From assembly GCA_014695255.1 (NCBI GenBank), contig JACJNX010000075.1:186001-250000 (forward strand): a stretch of 64,000 nucleotides of DNA, read 5' to 3'. The translations under genes and the position numbers were made by a program. This document shows, piece by piece, positions 52,900-60,858 of this stretch; positions within the stretch are counted from its first letter, which is position 1, and each line of letters begins with the position of its first letter. This stretch comes from Cyanobacteria bacterium FACHB-63 (GTDB lineage Bacteria; Cyanobacteriota; Cyanobacteriia; Leptolyngbyales; Leptolyngbyaceae). The notes under the pieces were generated by a model. The model was not told the DNA's origin. It worked only from the letters and a program-made list of their open reading frames with translations, and did no database searches.

Positions 52900-54369
52900 A
52901 TGAGCCGTCCTCGTTTTTTTGCTCCGCTGACTCTGCTACGATCGCGCTACCAATCCATACAAGACCGAGTTGAACACACATTAGAGTCCGAAGCCACAGG
53001 ATTACCTAGCGCCGCAAATTGGACAAAACAACTAACACAAGTAATTTTGCTGGGCGTTGCGGCTGGAGTTGGCTGGTCAGTGCTAGCGCGAGTAGATGTC
53101 GTCGTTCACTCAAGCGGTAAATTAGAGCCACAATCACAGTCACAGATTGTTCAAGCGAGAGCCGGAGGAGTCGTTACATCGATTTTAGTGCGCGAGGGTG
53201 AAGCCGTTAAACAAGGACAATTGTTAATGCAGTTCGATCGTACTGCGCTACTCAATCGACTACAGCAATTGTTAATTCAGCGTCAGCGACTGGTTAAAGA
53301 AACCGCAGTTCTGCGATTAGCTCAGCAAGGAAAGTCGATCGAGTCTGTCAACAGTAATGTTGCAATTTCGCCCGAACTGATGAGCCAGGTTCAAACTCGA
53401 TTGCTGCTTGTCGCTCAACTGACTGGAGATCCAAATGCTCTTGCTTCTAGCCAACAGCAGCGATTCAACTTATATCAAAAACAGTTGCGCGATCGTCAGT
53501 CTCTCACGCAGCTACAAGATACGACGCTGCAAACTAAGATTGCAGAAGCAGATGCACAACTTCGTCAAACTCAGTTCCAACTGCAACGCGAACAAGAGCT
53601 TTTAAATAGGCTGCGCCCATTAGTCACTCAAGGCGCAATTCCTCGTGTCAGTCTATTACAGCGCGAAGTGTCGATCGGAGATCTACAAAAGCAACTGGTG
53701 CAGAGTCGCTTACAAAGACAGCAGGTAGAAATCAGCCAGGTACAGGGCAAAGTTGAAGCAGGTCAAGTGTTCAACAAAACACAGCAAGACATCCAGCAAC
53801 AATTAGCCGAGCTAGATACTAAGTTCGATAGCATTATCAAAGACAATCAGCGCCAGCTGATCGAGATCACCGCACAGTTAACCCAAATTCGCCTTGATCT
53901 AAAAAATCAGGGATTACGATCGCCCTCTGATGGTGTCGTTTTTGAACTCGCATCAAAGCTACCGGGAGCCGTGACACAGCCGGGACAAACGCTGATGCAA
54001 GTCGTTCCCAATGAGTCTTTAATCGCACGAGTTCAGGTTGCGAACGCTGATATTGCCAATGTCGAAGTAGGATTGCCAGTGGATGTCAGAATTGATGCTT
54101 ATCCATTTACTGAGTTTGGTGCGGTTCGGGGAGTCATTTCTAAGGTAGGCAGTGAGGCAGTTCCAATTAGTCAGCAGGCTCCGCACTCTACGGCGTTTCC
54201 AGTTGAAGTGCGCCTCGATCGTCAATTCCTAGAGCGACGATCGCAGCGCTTTTCACTCCGCCCAGGAATGACAATTACGGCAATGGTTAAAGTCCGTCAA
54301 CGAGCGCCCATTAGCTATGTGACTGAAGAAATCACTAAAGCATTCGACGGCATGAAGACGGTTCGTTAA
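52900..54369 (+). CDS. HlyD-family membrane fusion protein
   Basis: A 489-aa periplasmic adaptor of type I secretion. It has a short cytoplasmic N-terminus, one transmembrane helix (about 45-63) and a biotinyl-lipoyl half (VVTSILVREGEAVKQGQLLM). A long Gln-rich coiled coil spans about 120-325. The second lipoyl half has LRSPSDGVVFELASKLPGAV, and the beta-barrel ends with LRPGMTITAMVKVR. It starts 58 bp after the ABC gene. A TolC-type outer-membrane partner is not in this window and presumably lies elsewhere. Confidence 0.92.
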   Translation: MSRPRFFAPLTLLRSRYQSIQDRVEHTLESEATGLPSAANWTKQLTQVILLGVAAGVGWSVLARVDVVVHSSGKLEPQSQSQIVQARAGGVVTSILVREGEAVKQGQLLMQFDRTALLNRLQQLLIQRQRLVKETAVLRLAQQGKSIESVNSNVAISPELMSQVQTRLLLVAQLTGDPNALASSQQQRFNLYQKQLRDRQSLTQLQDTTLQTKIAEADAQLRQTQFQLQREQELLNRLRPLVTQGAIPRVSLLQREVSIGDLQKQLVQSRLQRQQVEISQVQGKVEAGQVFNKTQQDIQQQLAELDTKFDSIIKDNQRQLIEITAQLTQIRLDLKNQGLRSPSDGVVFELASKLPGAVTQPGQTLMQVVPNESLIARVQVANADIANVEVGLPVDVRIDAYPFTEFGAVRGVISKVGSEAVPISQQAPHSTAFPVEVRLDRQFLERRSQRFSLRPGMTITAMVKVRQRAPISYVTEEITKAFDGMKTVR

Positions 54370-54375
54370 GCGAGT

Positions 54376-54408
54376 TAATTGGAACTAATCTTTAATAAAT
54401 TCCAATTA
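54376..54408. repeat. palindromic element after the HlyD gene (AATTRGAAC family)
   Basis: TAATTGGAA faces TTCCAATTA across a 15-nt loop, 7 bp past the stop. It could also end the secretion operon. Confidence 0.7.
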
Positions 54409-54479
54409 TTCAGAAAACAGGGGTGCAATACGATAGAAGTCTGTTATAGTAAACTCAAGGCGATGAGATAGATAAAAAT

Positions 54480-54674
54480 TCATCTTTGCCTAGAGCTTTT
54501 ATTTCCTTCAATTAGAGATGTTAGCTGCGTATCATCCCTACTGTTCAAGAAATAAGCTCTTTTTCTGAATTCGTCATCACTGTTGAGCGCGATCGTGGTT
54601 TCACTCGTGAAACCTAAGTAGTGTAAGGGTGTGTTACTGAACTGTGAAGCGTTAAGCACTACATCTGTTTTCAT
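54480..54674 (-). CDS. small hypothetical protein, 64 aa
   Basis: A minus-strand frame with ATG 54674 preceded by GAGG 8 nt upstream. It encodes a polar protein starting MKTDVVLNASQFSNTPLHYL. No family was recognised. The ribosome-binding site is the main support; the frame could be chance. Confidence 0.3.
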   Translation of the reverse strand: MKTDVVLNASQFSNTPLHYLGFTSETTIALNSDDEFRKRAYFLNSRDDTQLTSLIEGNKSSRQR

Positions 54675-54783
54675 CAGTATTACCTCGATCATCTCCTCAG
54701 CATTGTAGAAATCGATTATCAATTACGCATTTGTATTGATCATTGTGATCAGTCTTTGCGTCCTTAAATCTTTAGGAGTTGTT

Positions 54784-56169
54784 ATGGAAGCCTTCGACAA
54801 CAAAACTCAGCAAAACCAGTCCACTGCGGCTGGAACTGCTGCCCCTCTTAGTTCTGATGCTGACCTCGCTATTGCATCAAAAGGATCTTCAGCGCAAGCG
54901 ACCGAACTAGAAAAAGCCCTCAATGAAGCTCTGCCCTCAGAGGAGAGCCAAGCAGTCATCTCTACACCCGATGACCACAATCATAGTCCAGTGGTAGGCA
55001 AATTTCAGCTACACGTCGAGCTAGATCAAGTTGCTTCTGCCAAGGGTCTTGATGCAAGCAAGCTCAGCCGTGACACTTCTTTTCGAGATAATCTTGGCTC
55101 CAAAGGCGATTACCTCAATCCAAAAGAAGGTAACAACGTGGTGATTGGCTCAGGGGATAGTGATGTAATCAGGGGAGCGGGGCGTGGCTTTAACACCATT
55201 ACTACGGGCACTGGCAAAGATACAATCATTCTTGGACAAGAAACAACAAACCGGATTTTGGACTTTGACCCCAACAACGATCGCTTCGTGCTGTCAGGAC
55301 TCAATCCCAAAAACATCGTCATTGGTCAAGGTAAAAATCCCGGTAAAGGCGGACTCGATCAACCGCTCGATTCCGTGAACAACGCACTGATCATCGACAA
55401 AAAAACAGAACACATCCTTGCAACTCTTCCGTTTGTGAAAGCATCAGACATCTCTGAAAAGAACTTTGCCAGAGGTAGCGTTGAAGCAAACAAAAGCCTA
55501 CAGAATCTCAAAGATGACGGCTTCAAAACCCAGAGAGGCAGCGGCAAGATCACGGGAACTCAAGGACACGATCGCTTAATTGGCGGTGGTGGGGATGACT
55601 TCCTTTATGTTGGGGATGATGGCTTCAAAATCGACACTGCAAAAGGTTCGGGTGCAACTGAGTTCCCGTTCCGGGTCGATACCACCAGCGGCACGACAGA
55701 ACTGAAATCAGAGTTAAAGGATGGAGTTCTTCGCGTCACAGGCGACTACAAGGATTTTGATGCCTTCCCATTGTTTAGCCAGGGTGAGAAAGAGATCGAT
55801 CCCAAAGCTAAAATCCTCAACGGTTCAGATCCAAAAGCATTGATCGACAACTTCTTGAAAGTTCCCAAAGATGTAGAAGGAAACGCCATCTCTGGAACTC
55901 ATTTACACTTTAGTCCCTCCGGAGATTCTCGCGGCAGCTTCGCAGATGCAACCGTTGTTCGTTACTTTACCAACACTCCGACTGATCCTAAATCAGGCAA
56001 GATTTCCGGTGAATTTGAACTCAATCCAGCCGAGCAAGCAGCGTTATTAGCAGGTAACTTCTACACCAATATTCATAGCAATGTGGATGGCGATGGTGAT
56101 GGTAAAGCTGGCTATCCAACCGGTGAGAACCGGATCAACTTCAATCGAGATGTAGTGAAATTTACCTAA
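54784..56169 (+). CDS. CHRD-domain protein with RTX-like repeats
   Basis: A 461-aa protein with no Sec signal. Residues of about 120-190 hold glycine/aspartate RTX-like repeats (NVVIGSGDSDVIRGAGRG, GTGKDTIILG), and GTQGHDRLIGGGGDDFL follows near 275. The C-terminal 170 residues form a CHRD domain (LRVTGDYKDFDAFP, SGTHLHFSPSG, FYTNIHSN, GENRIN), also found in chordin and microbial surface proteins. With the Ca-binding motifs and the type I genes just upstream, it is a good candidate substrate (inference). ATG 54784 is preceded by AGGAG; the open frame begins 48 bp earlier. Confidence 0.85.
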   Translation: MEAFDNKTQQNQSTAAGTAAPLSSDADLAIASKGSSAQATELEKALNEALPSEESQAVISTPDDHNHSPVVGKFQLHVELDQVASAKGLDASKLSRDTSFRDNLGSKGDYLNPKEGNNVVIGSGDSDVIRGAGRGFNTITTGTGKDTIILGQETTNRILDFDPNNDRFVLSGLNPKNIVIGQGKNPGKGGLDQPLDSVNNALIIDKKTEHILATLPFVKASDISEKNFARGSVEANKSLQNLKDDGFKTQRGSGKITGTQGHDRLIGGGGDDFLYVGDDGFKIDTAKGSGATEFPFRVDTTSGTTELKSELKDGVLRVTGDYKDFDAFPLFSQGEKEIDPKAKILNGSDPKALIDNFLKVPKDVEGNAISGTHLHFSPSGDSRGSFADATVVRYFTNTPTDPKSGKISGEFELNPAEQAALLAGNFYTNIHSNVDGDGDGKAGYPTGENRINFNRDVVKFT

Positions 56170-56188
56170 GCAGTCAGATTGCAAATCC

Positions 56189-56222
56189 GGCTGAGAATTG
56201 AGAACTTTCTCAATTCTCAGCC
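56189..56222. terminator. 16-bp perfect hairpin between the CHRD gene and the DUF2808 gene
   Basis: GGCTGAGAATTGAGAA and its reverse complement are separated by only CT, 19 bp after the CHRD stop. No T-run follows on the plus strand. Confidence 0.7.
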
Positions 56223-56255
56223 CGTGAAGATGGATCGCAGCACTGGAGATACCTA

Positions 56256-56798
56256 ATGAAGAAAACAATCTGCCAAATTCAAACCGCCGTCGCACTGGCG
56301 ATCGCAAGCACATTGATCACTGGATCAGCACTTTCTCAGCCTGATTACTCTTTTTCGTCCCCGCCTCGCCTCGATCGCTCGACTGCGGCAAAGCGCAGCT
56401 TTGCAAAGGTTAATGGGAATTCCTACTCGTTTACGATGACATTACCACGCCGATCTGCAAGTCGCTTTACAAAGCTGTCCTTTTCAGTGACCAATCTGGA
56501 TCGAGCCAATGCAATTGTTCCCCTACCGCTCAGTCTCCAAGAAACTGTTGCTCAAGTGAAAACAATGAATGATCGATCGCAATCGATTCCCGTAAAAGGA
56601 GCATTCATTGATGAGGCAGGAACCGTATGGGTTGAGTTCAATTCATCCCTGCCTGCGAATACAGTGCTCACGATCGTATTTAAGACGCGAGCACCACTTT
56701 TAGCTGGACAGTACGCCTATCAGATTGCTGCTTACCCTGAAGCAATGGGTGTTAGTCCTGCATTTGTGGGAGATGGAACTTTTCGCGCTGCGAAATAA
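56256..56798 (+). CDS. DUF2808 family exported protein
   Basis: A 180-aa protein with a Sec signal (LALAIASTLITGSALS, cleavage near residue 27) and a DUF2808 domain. The family marks are FTMTLPRRSASRFTKLSF, IPVKGAFIDEAGTVWVEF and the C-terminal YAYQIAAYPEAMG, then FVGDGTFRAA. These are cyanobacterial exported proteins of unknown role. The gene starts 86 bp after the CHRD gene. Confidence 0.88.
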   Translation: MKKTICQIQTAVALAIASTLITGSALSQPDYSFSSPPRLDRSTAAKRSFAKVNGNSYSFTMTLPRRSASRFTKLSFSVTNLDRANAIVPLPLSLQETVAQVKTMNDRSQSIPVKGAFIDEAGTVWVEFNSSLPANTVLTIVFKTRAPLLAGQYAYQIAAYPEAMGVSPAFVGDGTFRAAK

Positions 56799-56988
56799 AG
56801 GGAGTTGCCCAATCGATCGCACCGTTAGTGGCGAAATGGGGGAGCGCCATCAGTAAAATAACAGCAACGACTATGAGCAGCCAGGAAGTCCATTCGGGTA
56901 AACCGACTCTACCTGTAAAGCGATTGATCAATTGCAAAAGAATAAGGATAACAACAAGACCCAGAAGTTGTACGGGTAATTGACTCAC
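56752..56988 (-). CDS. small membrane protein, 78 aa
   Basis: A two-helix hydrophobic protein (LLGLVVILILLQLINRF, then WLLIVVAVILLMALPHF) encoded convergently to the DUF2808 gene and overlapping its 3' end by 47 bp. The start would be GTG 56988, without a strong ribosome-binding site. The hydrophobic pattern argues for a real gene; the weak start and overlap argue against. No family recognised. Confidence 0.45.
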   Translation of the reverse strand: MSQLPVQLLGLVVILILLQLINRFTGRVGLPEWTSWLLIVVAVILLMALPHFATNGAIDWATPFISQREKFHLPQMQD

Positions 56989-57183
56989 CAATAATGCTTA
57001 ATTACAGCGGTTGCACACATGGCTGAATTAACGCCTGAGCAGTCGGTGAATGACTTCAGAGCGATAACAGATTTTGTCTAGCGACTAGAACTCCTCCATG
57101 AATCTACAAAGACACTGCTTGAGTACCTAAATTTCTACCTAAAATTGCTGTACCCTTTCGGTGAACGCCACATTTTGTAATAG

Positions 57184-58284
57184 CTAGCGTGGGTAACGTG
57201 GTATTTCGCGGATGGGGATAGCACTAGGCTCTGCAAGCAGATAGCCTTGTGCAAAAGTCGCTCCGTGCTTTTGCAGCCAGTGTAACTCGCCGATCGATTC
57301 GATGCCTTCTGCTATTGTCGGCACACCGAGCGCTTGAGCAATCTCTAATAGCTTCTCAGTAATTGAGGCTTTATAAGGGTCTTGATCCACATTCCGAATC
57401 AACGCCATATCTAACTTAATAAAGTCAGGACGTAGCTGATGCAGTAGGTTCAGACTCGAATATCCCGCACCCAAATCATCGAGCGCCACTAAAAAACCCG
57501 CCTCTCGATAGTATTTCAGCACGGTTTTGAGATGGCTGAGGTCTTGCGGCGTATCTGTCTCTACCACTTCAAATACAATACGCTCATGAGCAATGCCTGC
57601 TCTGTCGATCGCTTCTACGGTGCTTCGTAAGCAAGATACGGGATCATAAAGAGCCGTGGGAATGAAGTTGATAAAGATGCGACCGCTCAATTGATGTTGA
57701 CTGGCGTGAGCGATCGCGCTGAGACGAGCGACTCGATCAAGCTGTGGGAGCAAGTCTGCTTTCGTAGCTTGATCCAGGATCAATCCGGGCAGCACTAAAT
57801 TACCGTCGGCATCTAGACCGCGTAGAAGTAATTCATATGCATAAATTTGAGCGGTATCCTGAGCCGAGACAATCGGCTGAAAATAGGTTGTAAACCGTTC
57901 GCTTGTGAGCATCTCGATCAACCAGTCGCTTTCGTTCCGCTCAACAAAGTGCTGTAGTGAAGTGATGTCGCTAAAGTCGTGTAGTTGGGGCTGAGCCATG
58001 CCCTGTAAAAACAAAACTCGTGTCTCTCCTAGCTCTCTGGGTGCAAGTAGGTGAGCAATCTTGGCGGCAACTTCTTGAACCTGTCCAGGTTTGCAAGTCA
58101 CATTCAGCCCCGATCGCTCTTGCATAAGTGCATAGTCAAGGGCAGCTTGCTTGAGAAAAGGAATGACTTTGACCAAAGCATGGGGAACTGGAAACCAGAT
58201 GAAAAGCTGTCCTGCCTCTCCACTGGAGCCATCTCTAAGATTATGGCAAACACAGGTTTTAGAGACTGGTAGAGACTGGCTCAT
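57184..58284 (-). CDS. EAL-domain c-di-GMP phosphodiesterase
   Basis: A 366-aa protein. The N-terminal 110 residues are an uncharacterised region with CVCHNL near the start. Residues of about 115-365 form an EAL domain. Catalytic and metal residues are all visible: YELLLRG, FINFIPTALYDP (Asn), FEVVETD (Glu), LDDLGAGYSS, FIKLDMALIR (Lys), IAEGIES (Glu) and AQGYLLAEP (Gln). It should therefore hydrolyse c-di-GMP. No GGDEF domain is attached. ATG 58284 has GGGAG at 8 nt; the frame is open 54 bp upstream. It is monocistronic. Confidence 0.88.
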   Translation of the reverse strand: MSQSLPVSKTCVCHNLRDGSSGEAGQLFIWFPVPHALVKVIPFLKQAALDYALMQERSGLNVTCKPGQVQEVAAKIAHLLAPRELGETRVLFLQGMAQPQLHDFSDITSLQHFVERNESDWLIEMLTSERFTTYFQPIVSAQDTAQIYAYELLLRGLDADGNLVLPGLILDQATKADLLPQLDRVARLSAIAHASQHQLSGRIFINFIPTALYDPVSCLRSTVEAIDRAGIAHERIVFEVVETDTPQDLSHLKTVLKYYREAGFLVALDDLGAGYSSLNLLHQLRPDFIKLDMALIRNVDQDPYKASITEKLLEIAQALGVPTIAEGIESIGELHWLQKHGATFAQGYLLAEPSAIPIREIPRYPR

Positions 58285-58623
58285 CGAAATAGCTCCCAAA
58301 CTTACTTTATTTGATCTAGTGTTTCCGCACTTCCTCACTGAATAAATACCTCTAAAGGAGTAGATTGAATCCTGCTGGTATGAGGATGAAATAAATTACA
58401 ACATCTCTATTACTAATTTTCATCAGCACAAAAACTTAATCAGAAAAAACAATACGCCATGTTTTGTTGCAGTCGAGTTACGAGAGGTGAGCGGTAAGAA
58501 ACTATGAAGACTCTTGGCAAAATCAACCCTAGATCTCGAACTAAGAATTAAATTTTGATAGCTATAAGGTGCCCACTAGCGCTATCTATGTCACGATCGA
58601 TTTCAGCGTCAATTTTGTGATCG
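58285..58623. other. 339-bp divergent intergenic region
   Basis: AT-rich sequence between the EAL and DUF370 genes; it should contain promoters for both. No other feature seen. Confidence 0.5.
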
Positions 58624-58887
58624 ATGAGTGAACTCAGACTGATTAATATTGGATTTGGCAATATCGTCTCGGCTCATCGGGTGATTGCGATCGTCGCTCC
58701 AGAATCCGCCCCGATTAAGCGCATTATTCATGATGCCCGCGAACACGAAAAACTGATTGATGCCACCTACGGAAGGCGTACCCGTGCAGTCATCGTCATG
58801 GATTCCGGTCACATTATTCTTTCAGCAATTCAACCTGAGACGGTCGCAAATCGATTTCTATTCACCAAAGACAGTACGGATCTCTAG
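58624..58887 (+). CDS. DUF370 / RemA-like regulatory protein
   Basis: An 87-aa small protein with the DUF370 pattern: [59 protein letters not shown]. The Bacillus relative RemA activates matrix genes by binding DNA; the role in cyanobacteria is not settled. The gene lies 116 bp before gmk, the usual arrangement across many bacteria. Confidence 0.9.
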   Translation: MSELRLINIGFGNIVSAHRVIAIVAPESAPIKRIIHDAREHEKLIDATYGRRTRAVIVMDSGHIILSAIQPETVANRFLFTKDSTDL

Positions 58888-59003
58888 AATTTGCAAAATC
58901 ATCCCAATCCTTCACCCTTTTATTAACTAATTCAGTCGAGTTGCAAGCTATACTCACAGAATCAGAAAACTGGGAACACTAGCGCACAAAATTATACGTA
59001 GCT

Positions 59004-59573
59004 ATGAGCAAGGGTAGACTCATTGTTTTAACAGGACCAAGCGGTGTCGGCAAAGGAACCTTGCTTCGATCGCTTCTTCAGCGTCACGAGCAGCTTTATC
59101 TCTCAGTCTCCGTCACCACGCGATCTCCTCGTCCTGGAGAAGTCGAAGGCAAAAATTATTACTACGTCACTCGCCCTCAATTTGAGCGGATGGTGGCGCA
59201 GGGAGAATTTTTAGAATGGGCAGAATTTGCGGGAAATTGCTACGGTACACCCCGCCGCACCGTGGAAGAGAAAGTTCGCGAGGGCAGATGGGTGATTTTG
59301 GAAATCGAGCTTGATGGCGCTCGCCAAATCCGCAAGTCATTTCCGAGTGCGCTCCAAATTTTCATTGCACCCCCTTCGATGGTGGAACTCGAATCTCGCA
59401 TTCGAGGACGTGGGCAGGACTCTGAAGCCGCGATCGTGCGTCGGATGGAGAGAGCTTGGCAGGAAGTAGATGCCGCTGGAGAATTTGACCTTCAGGTGGT
59501 CAACGACGATTTAGAACGTGCGGTAGGAGAAATTGAGCAGACGCTGTTTAAGCCAGTCGCAGCAGTGTGTTAA
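59004..59573 (+). CDS. gmk: guanylate kinase
   Basis: A 189-aa enzyme that phosphorylates GMP to GDP with ATP. It has the P-loop [37 protein letters not shown] (GMP-binding), [15 protein letters not shown] and the LID region [11 protein letters not shown]. It is intact and of normal length. A strong terminator follows at once. Confidence 0.97.
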   Translation: MSKGRLIVLTGPSGVGKGTLLRSLLQRHEQLYLSVSVTTRSPRPGEVEGKNYYYVTRPQFERMVAQGEFLEWAEFAGNCYGTPRRTVEEKVREGRWVILEIELDGARQIRKSFPSALQIFIAPPSMVELESRIRGRGQDSEAAIVRRMERAWQEVDAAGEFDLQVVNDDLERAVGEIEQTLFKPVAAVC

Positions 59574-59608
59574 TCGTATTGCGCCATGCAGAGACGTGCA
59601 GTTAATTT

Positions 59609-59658
59609 CACAATAAAACGAGTGGGTATCCAAACGATCGCCCACTCGTTTTATTGTG
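59609..59658. terminator. bidirectional terminator between gmk and psaL
   Basis: CACAATAAAACGAGTGGG and its exact reverse complement form an 18-bp stem with a 14-nt loop between two convergent genes. A/T-rich stem ends give U-tracts in both directions. Confidence 0.85.
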
Positions 59659-59666
59659 TAGCGGTT

Positions 59667-60191
59667 TTATAGTCCGCTTGTGAAGTTTTTGAACAGCGCT
59701 AGATTGGTGAGCAGGAAGTACGCCAAGGCTGCACCGCCAACACCGCCGACTAAGAAGCCAGCAGCATACTCGTTCCAACCATGTCCGGTTTTGAGTTCCG
59801 AGGGTGGGTTCGGAGTGGTAATCGTCGTCATGGGTGCTGGCGGATTGCTTGCGCCGTAGAGCGAAATCGCCAGCGTGGAGATAATCAGGAGTCCGATCGT
59901 GCTGAGCAATCCAGCTAAGTTGGCCAAGTCGGTGTCACGCAGAGGACCCAATTTCGCAAAAGGGCCAATGATCCAATAGCCATGAGCGAGTCCCACTTCT
60001 AATCCACGGCGCAGCGGGGAAAGACCTTCGCGATAAGCAGGGAGAGCATTGATATAAGTCCGAACGAGCGGAGAGGCATTAATTGGCGTTGCGAGGTTGC
60101 CGTTTTGAATATCGAAGGCAGGATAGATAACCTCTTTATTGCGGGGATCGTCAGGACGATCGGTCGCTTCTGGATGTCTAAGAATTTGCAT
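59667..60191 (-). CDS. psaL: photosystem I reaction centre subunit XI
   Basis: A 174-aa thylakoid protein at the trimer interface of photosystem I. Marks are VIYPAFDIQNGNLATPIN, the chlorophyll-ligand region RRGLEVGLAHGYW, GPFAKLGPLRDT, and two or three hydrophobic segments, the last being WNEYAAGFLVGGVGGAALAY. ATG 60191 (MQILRHPEATD) is the family start; the frame runs a further 84 bp upstream. psaI, which often follows psaL, is absent here, and the terminator sits directly after psaL. Confidence 0.95.
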   Translation of the reverse strand: MQILRHPEATDRPDDPRNKEVIYPAFDIQNGNLATPINASPLVRTYINALPAYREGLSPLRRGLEVGLAHGYWIIGPFAKLGPLRDTDLANLAGLLSTIGLLIISTLAISLYGASNPPAPMTTITTPNPPSELKTGHGWNEYAAGFLVGGVGGAALAYFLLTNLALFKNFTSGL

Positions 60192-60488
60192 AAATAAAAT
60201 GTCCTGTTTTACAAGGGTGCTGGAAGCGTATTGTAGGGGGTTCGTTTTTGCGGCTTCATCACTCTCAAGACACAACCTGAATTATCAGGTCTTCGAGAAT
60301 GTAAGAGTTTGTGAACGGTGCGATCGATCAAACCCTTGAGCTTAGATAATCACAAAGTCATCGCACGACTTAACCAAGTTTCTTTATAAAGATTTAAGAT
60401 TTTGCAACATCGTGCCCCAAACCGAGAATTCCCCCGTATCTTTAGGAAAGTTCCAGCCTCTTATTCGTTTGCGATGGAAAGGTGAAGT
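60192..60488. promoter_or_regulatory. divergent region upstream of psaL
   Basis: About 300 bp between psaL and a small membrane-protein gene, transcribed in opposite directions, so promoters for both lie here. No further feature recognised. Confidence 0.5.
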
Positions 60489-60803
60489 ATGTCATTTAGC
60501 CCCACCCTAAGTTATCTACGATCGCTCTTGTTAGCCAGTTTGCTGAGCTTTCTTGCGCCGATCGCCTTGATCGGGGGAACAATTGCGCTGCTGCTGTTGC
60601 TTGGCGTTGTACCGGGATTGATGCCGTTTGGACAAACTTGTGCGGCTCAGATCCTGTCATTTCTTGAAACATTTGGAAATGGTAGCGCTTGGGAAGGAAC
60701 GATCGTGATTGGTTGTACCTGCGGTGTCGTCGGTGCTCTATTTGATACCTATATTTTTACAGTGACTCACTCGCTGACCTTGAGCAAGCCGCTCTCGAAG
60801 TAA
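60489..60803 (+). CDS. small membrane protein of unknown function, 104 aa
   Basis: It has two strongly hydrophobic segments (about 13-46 and 68-92) and short polar ends. The loop region contains PFGQTCAAQILSFLETFGNG and cysteines at the second segment (VIGCTCGVV). ATG 60489 is preceded by AAAGGTGAAGT. It is probably a real cyanobacterial gene but not one I recognise. Nothing about the neighbours (psaL divergent, M16 peptidases downstream) fixes a role. Confidence 0.65.
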   Translation: MSFSPTLSYLRSLLLASLLSFLAPIALIGGTIALLLLLGVVPGLMPFGQTCAAQILSFLETFGNGSAWEGTIVIGCTCGVVGALFDTYIFTVTHSLTLSKPLSK

Positions 60804-60858
60804 GCCATTGCCGACAAAACTCCCTATGCTAGAGAACATGCCTTAAGAGTTCGTTGAC

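Noticed and set aside
59574-60488. Search for psaI next to psaL
   Set aside because: The usual downstream position is taken by a terminator, and no 35-40-codon single-helix frame of the psaI type was seen on the minus strand.
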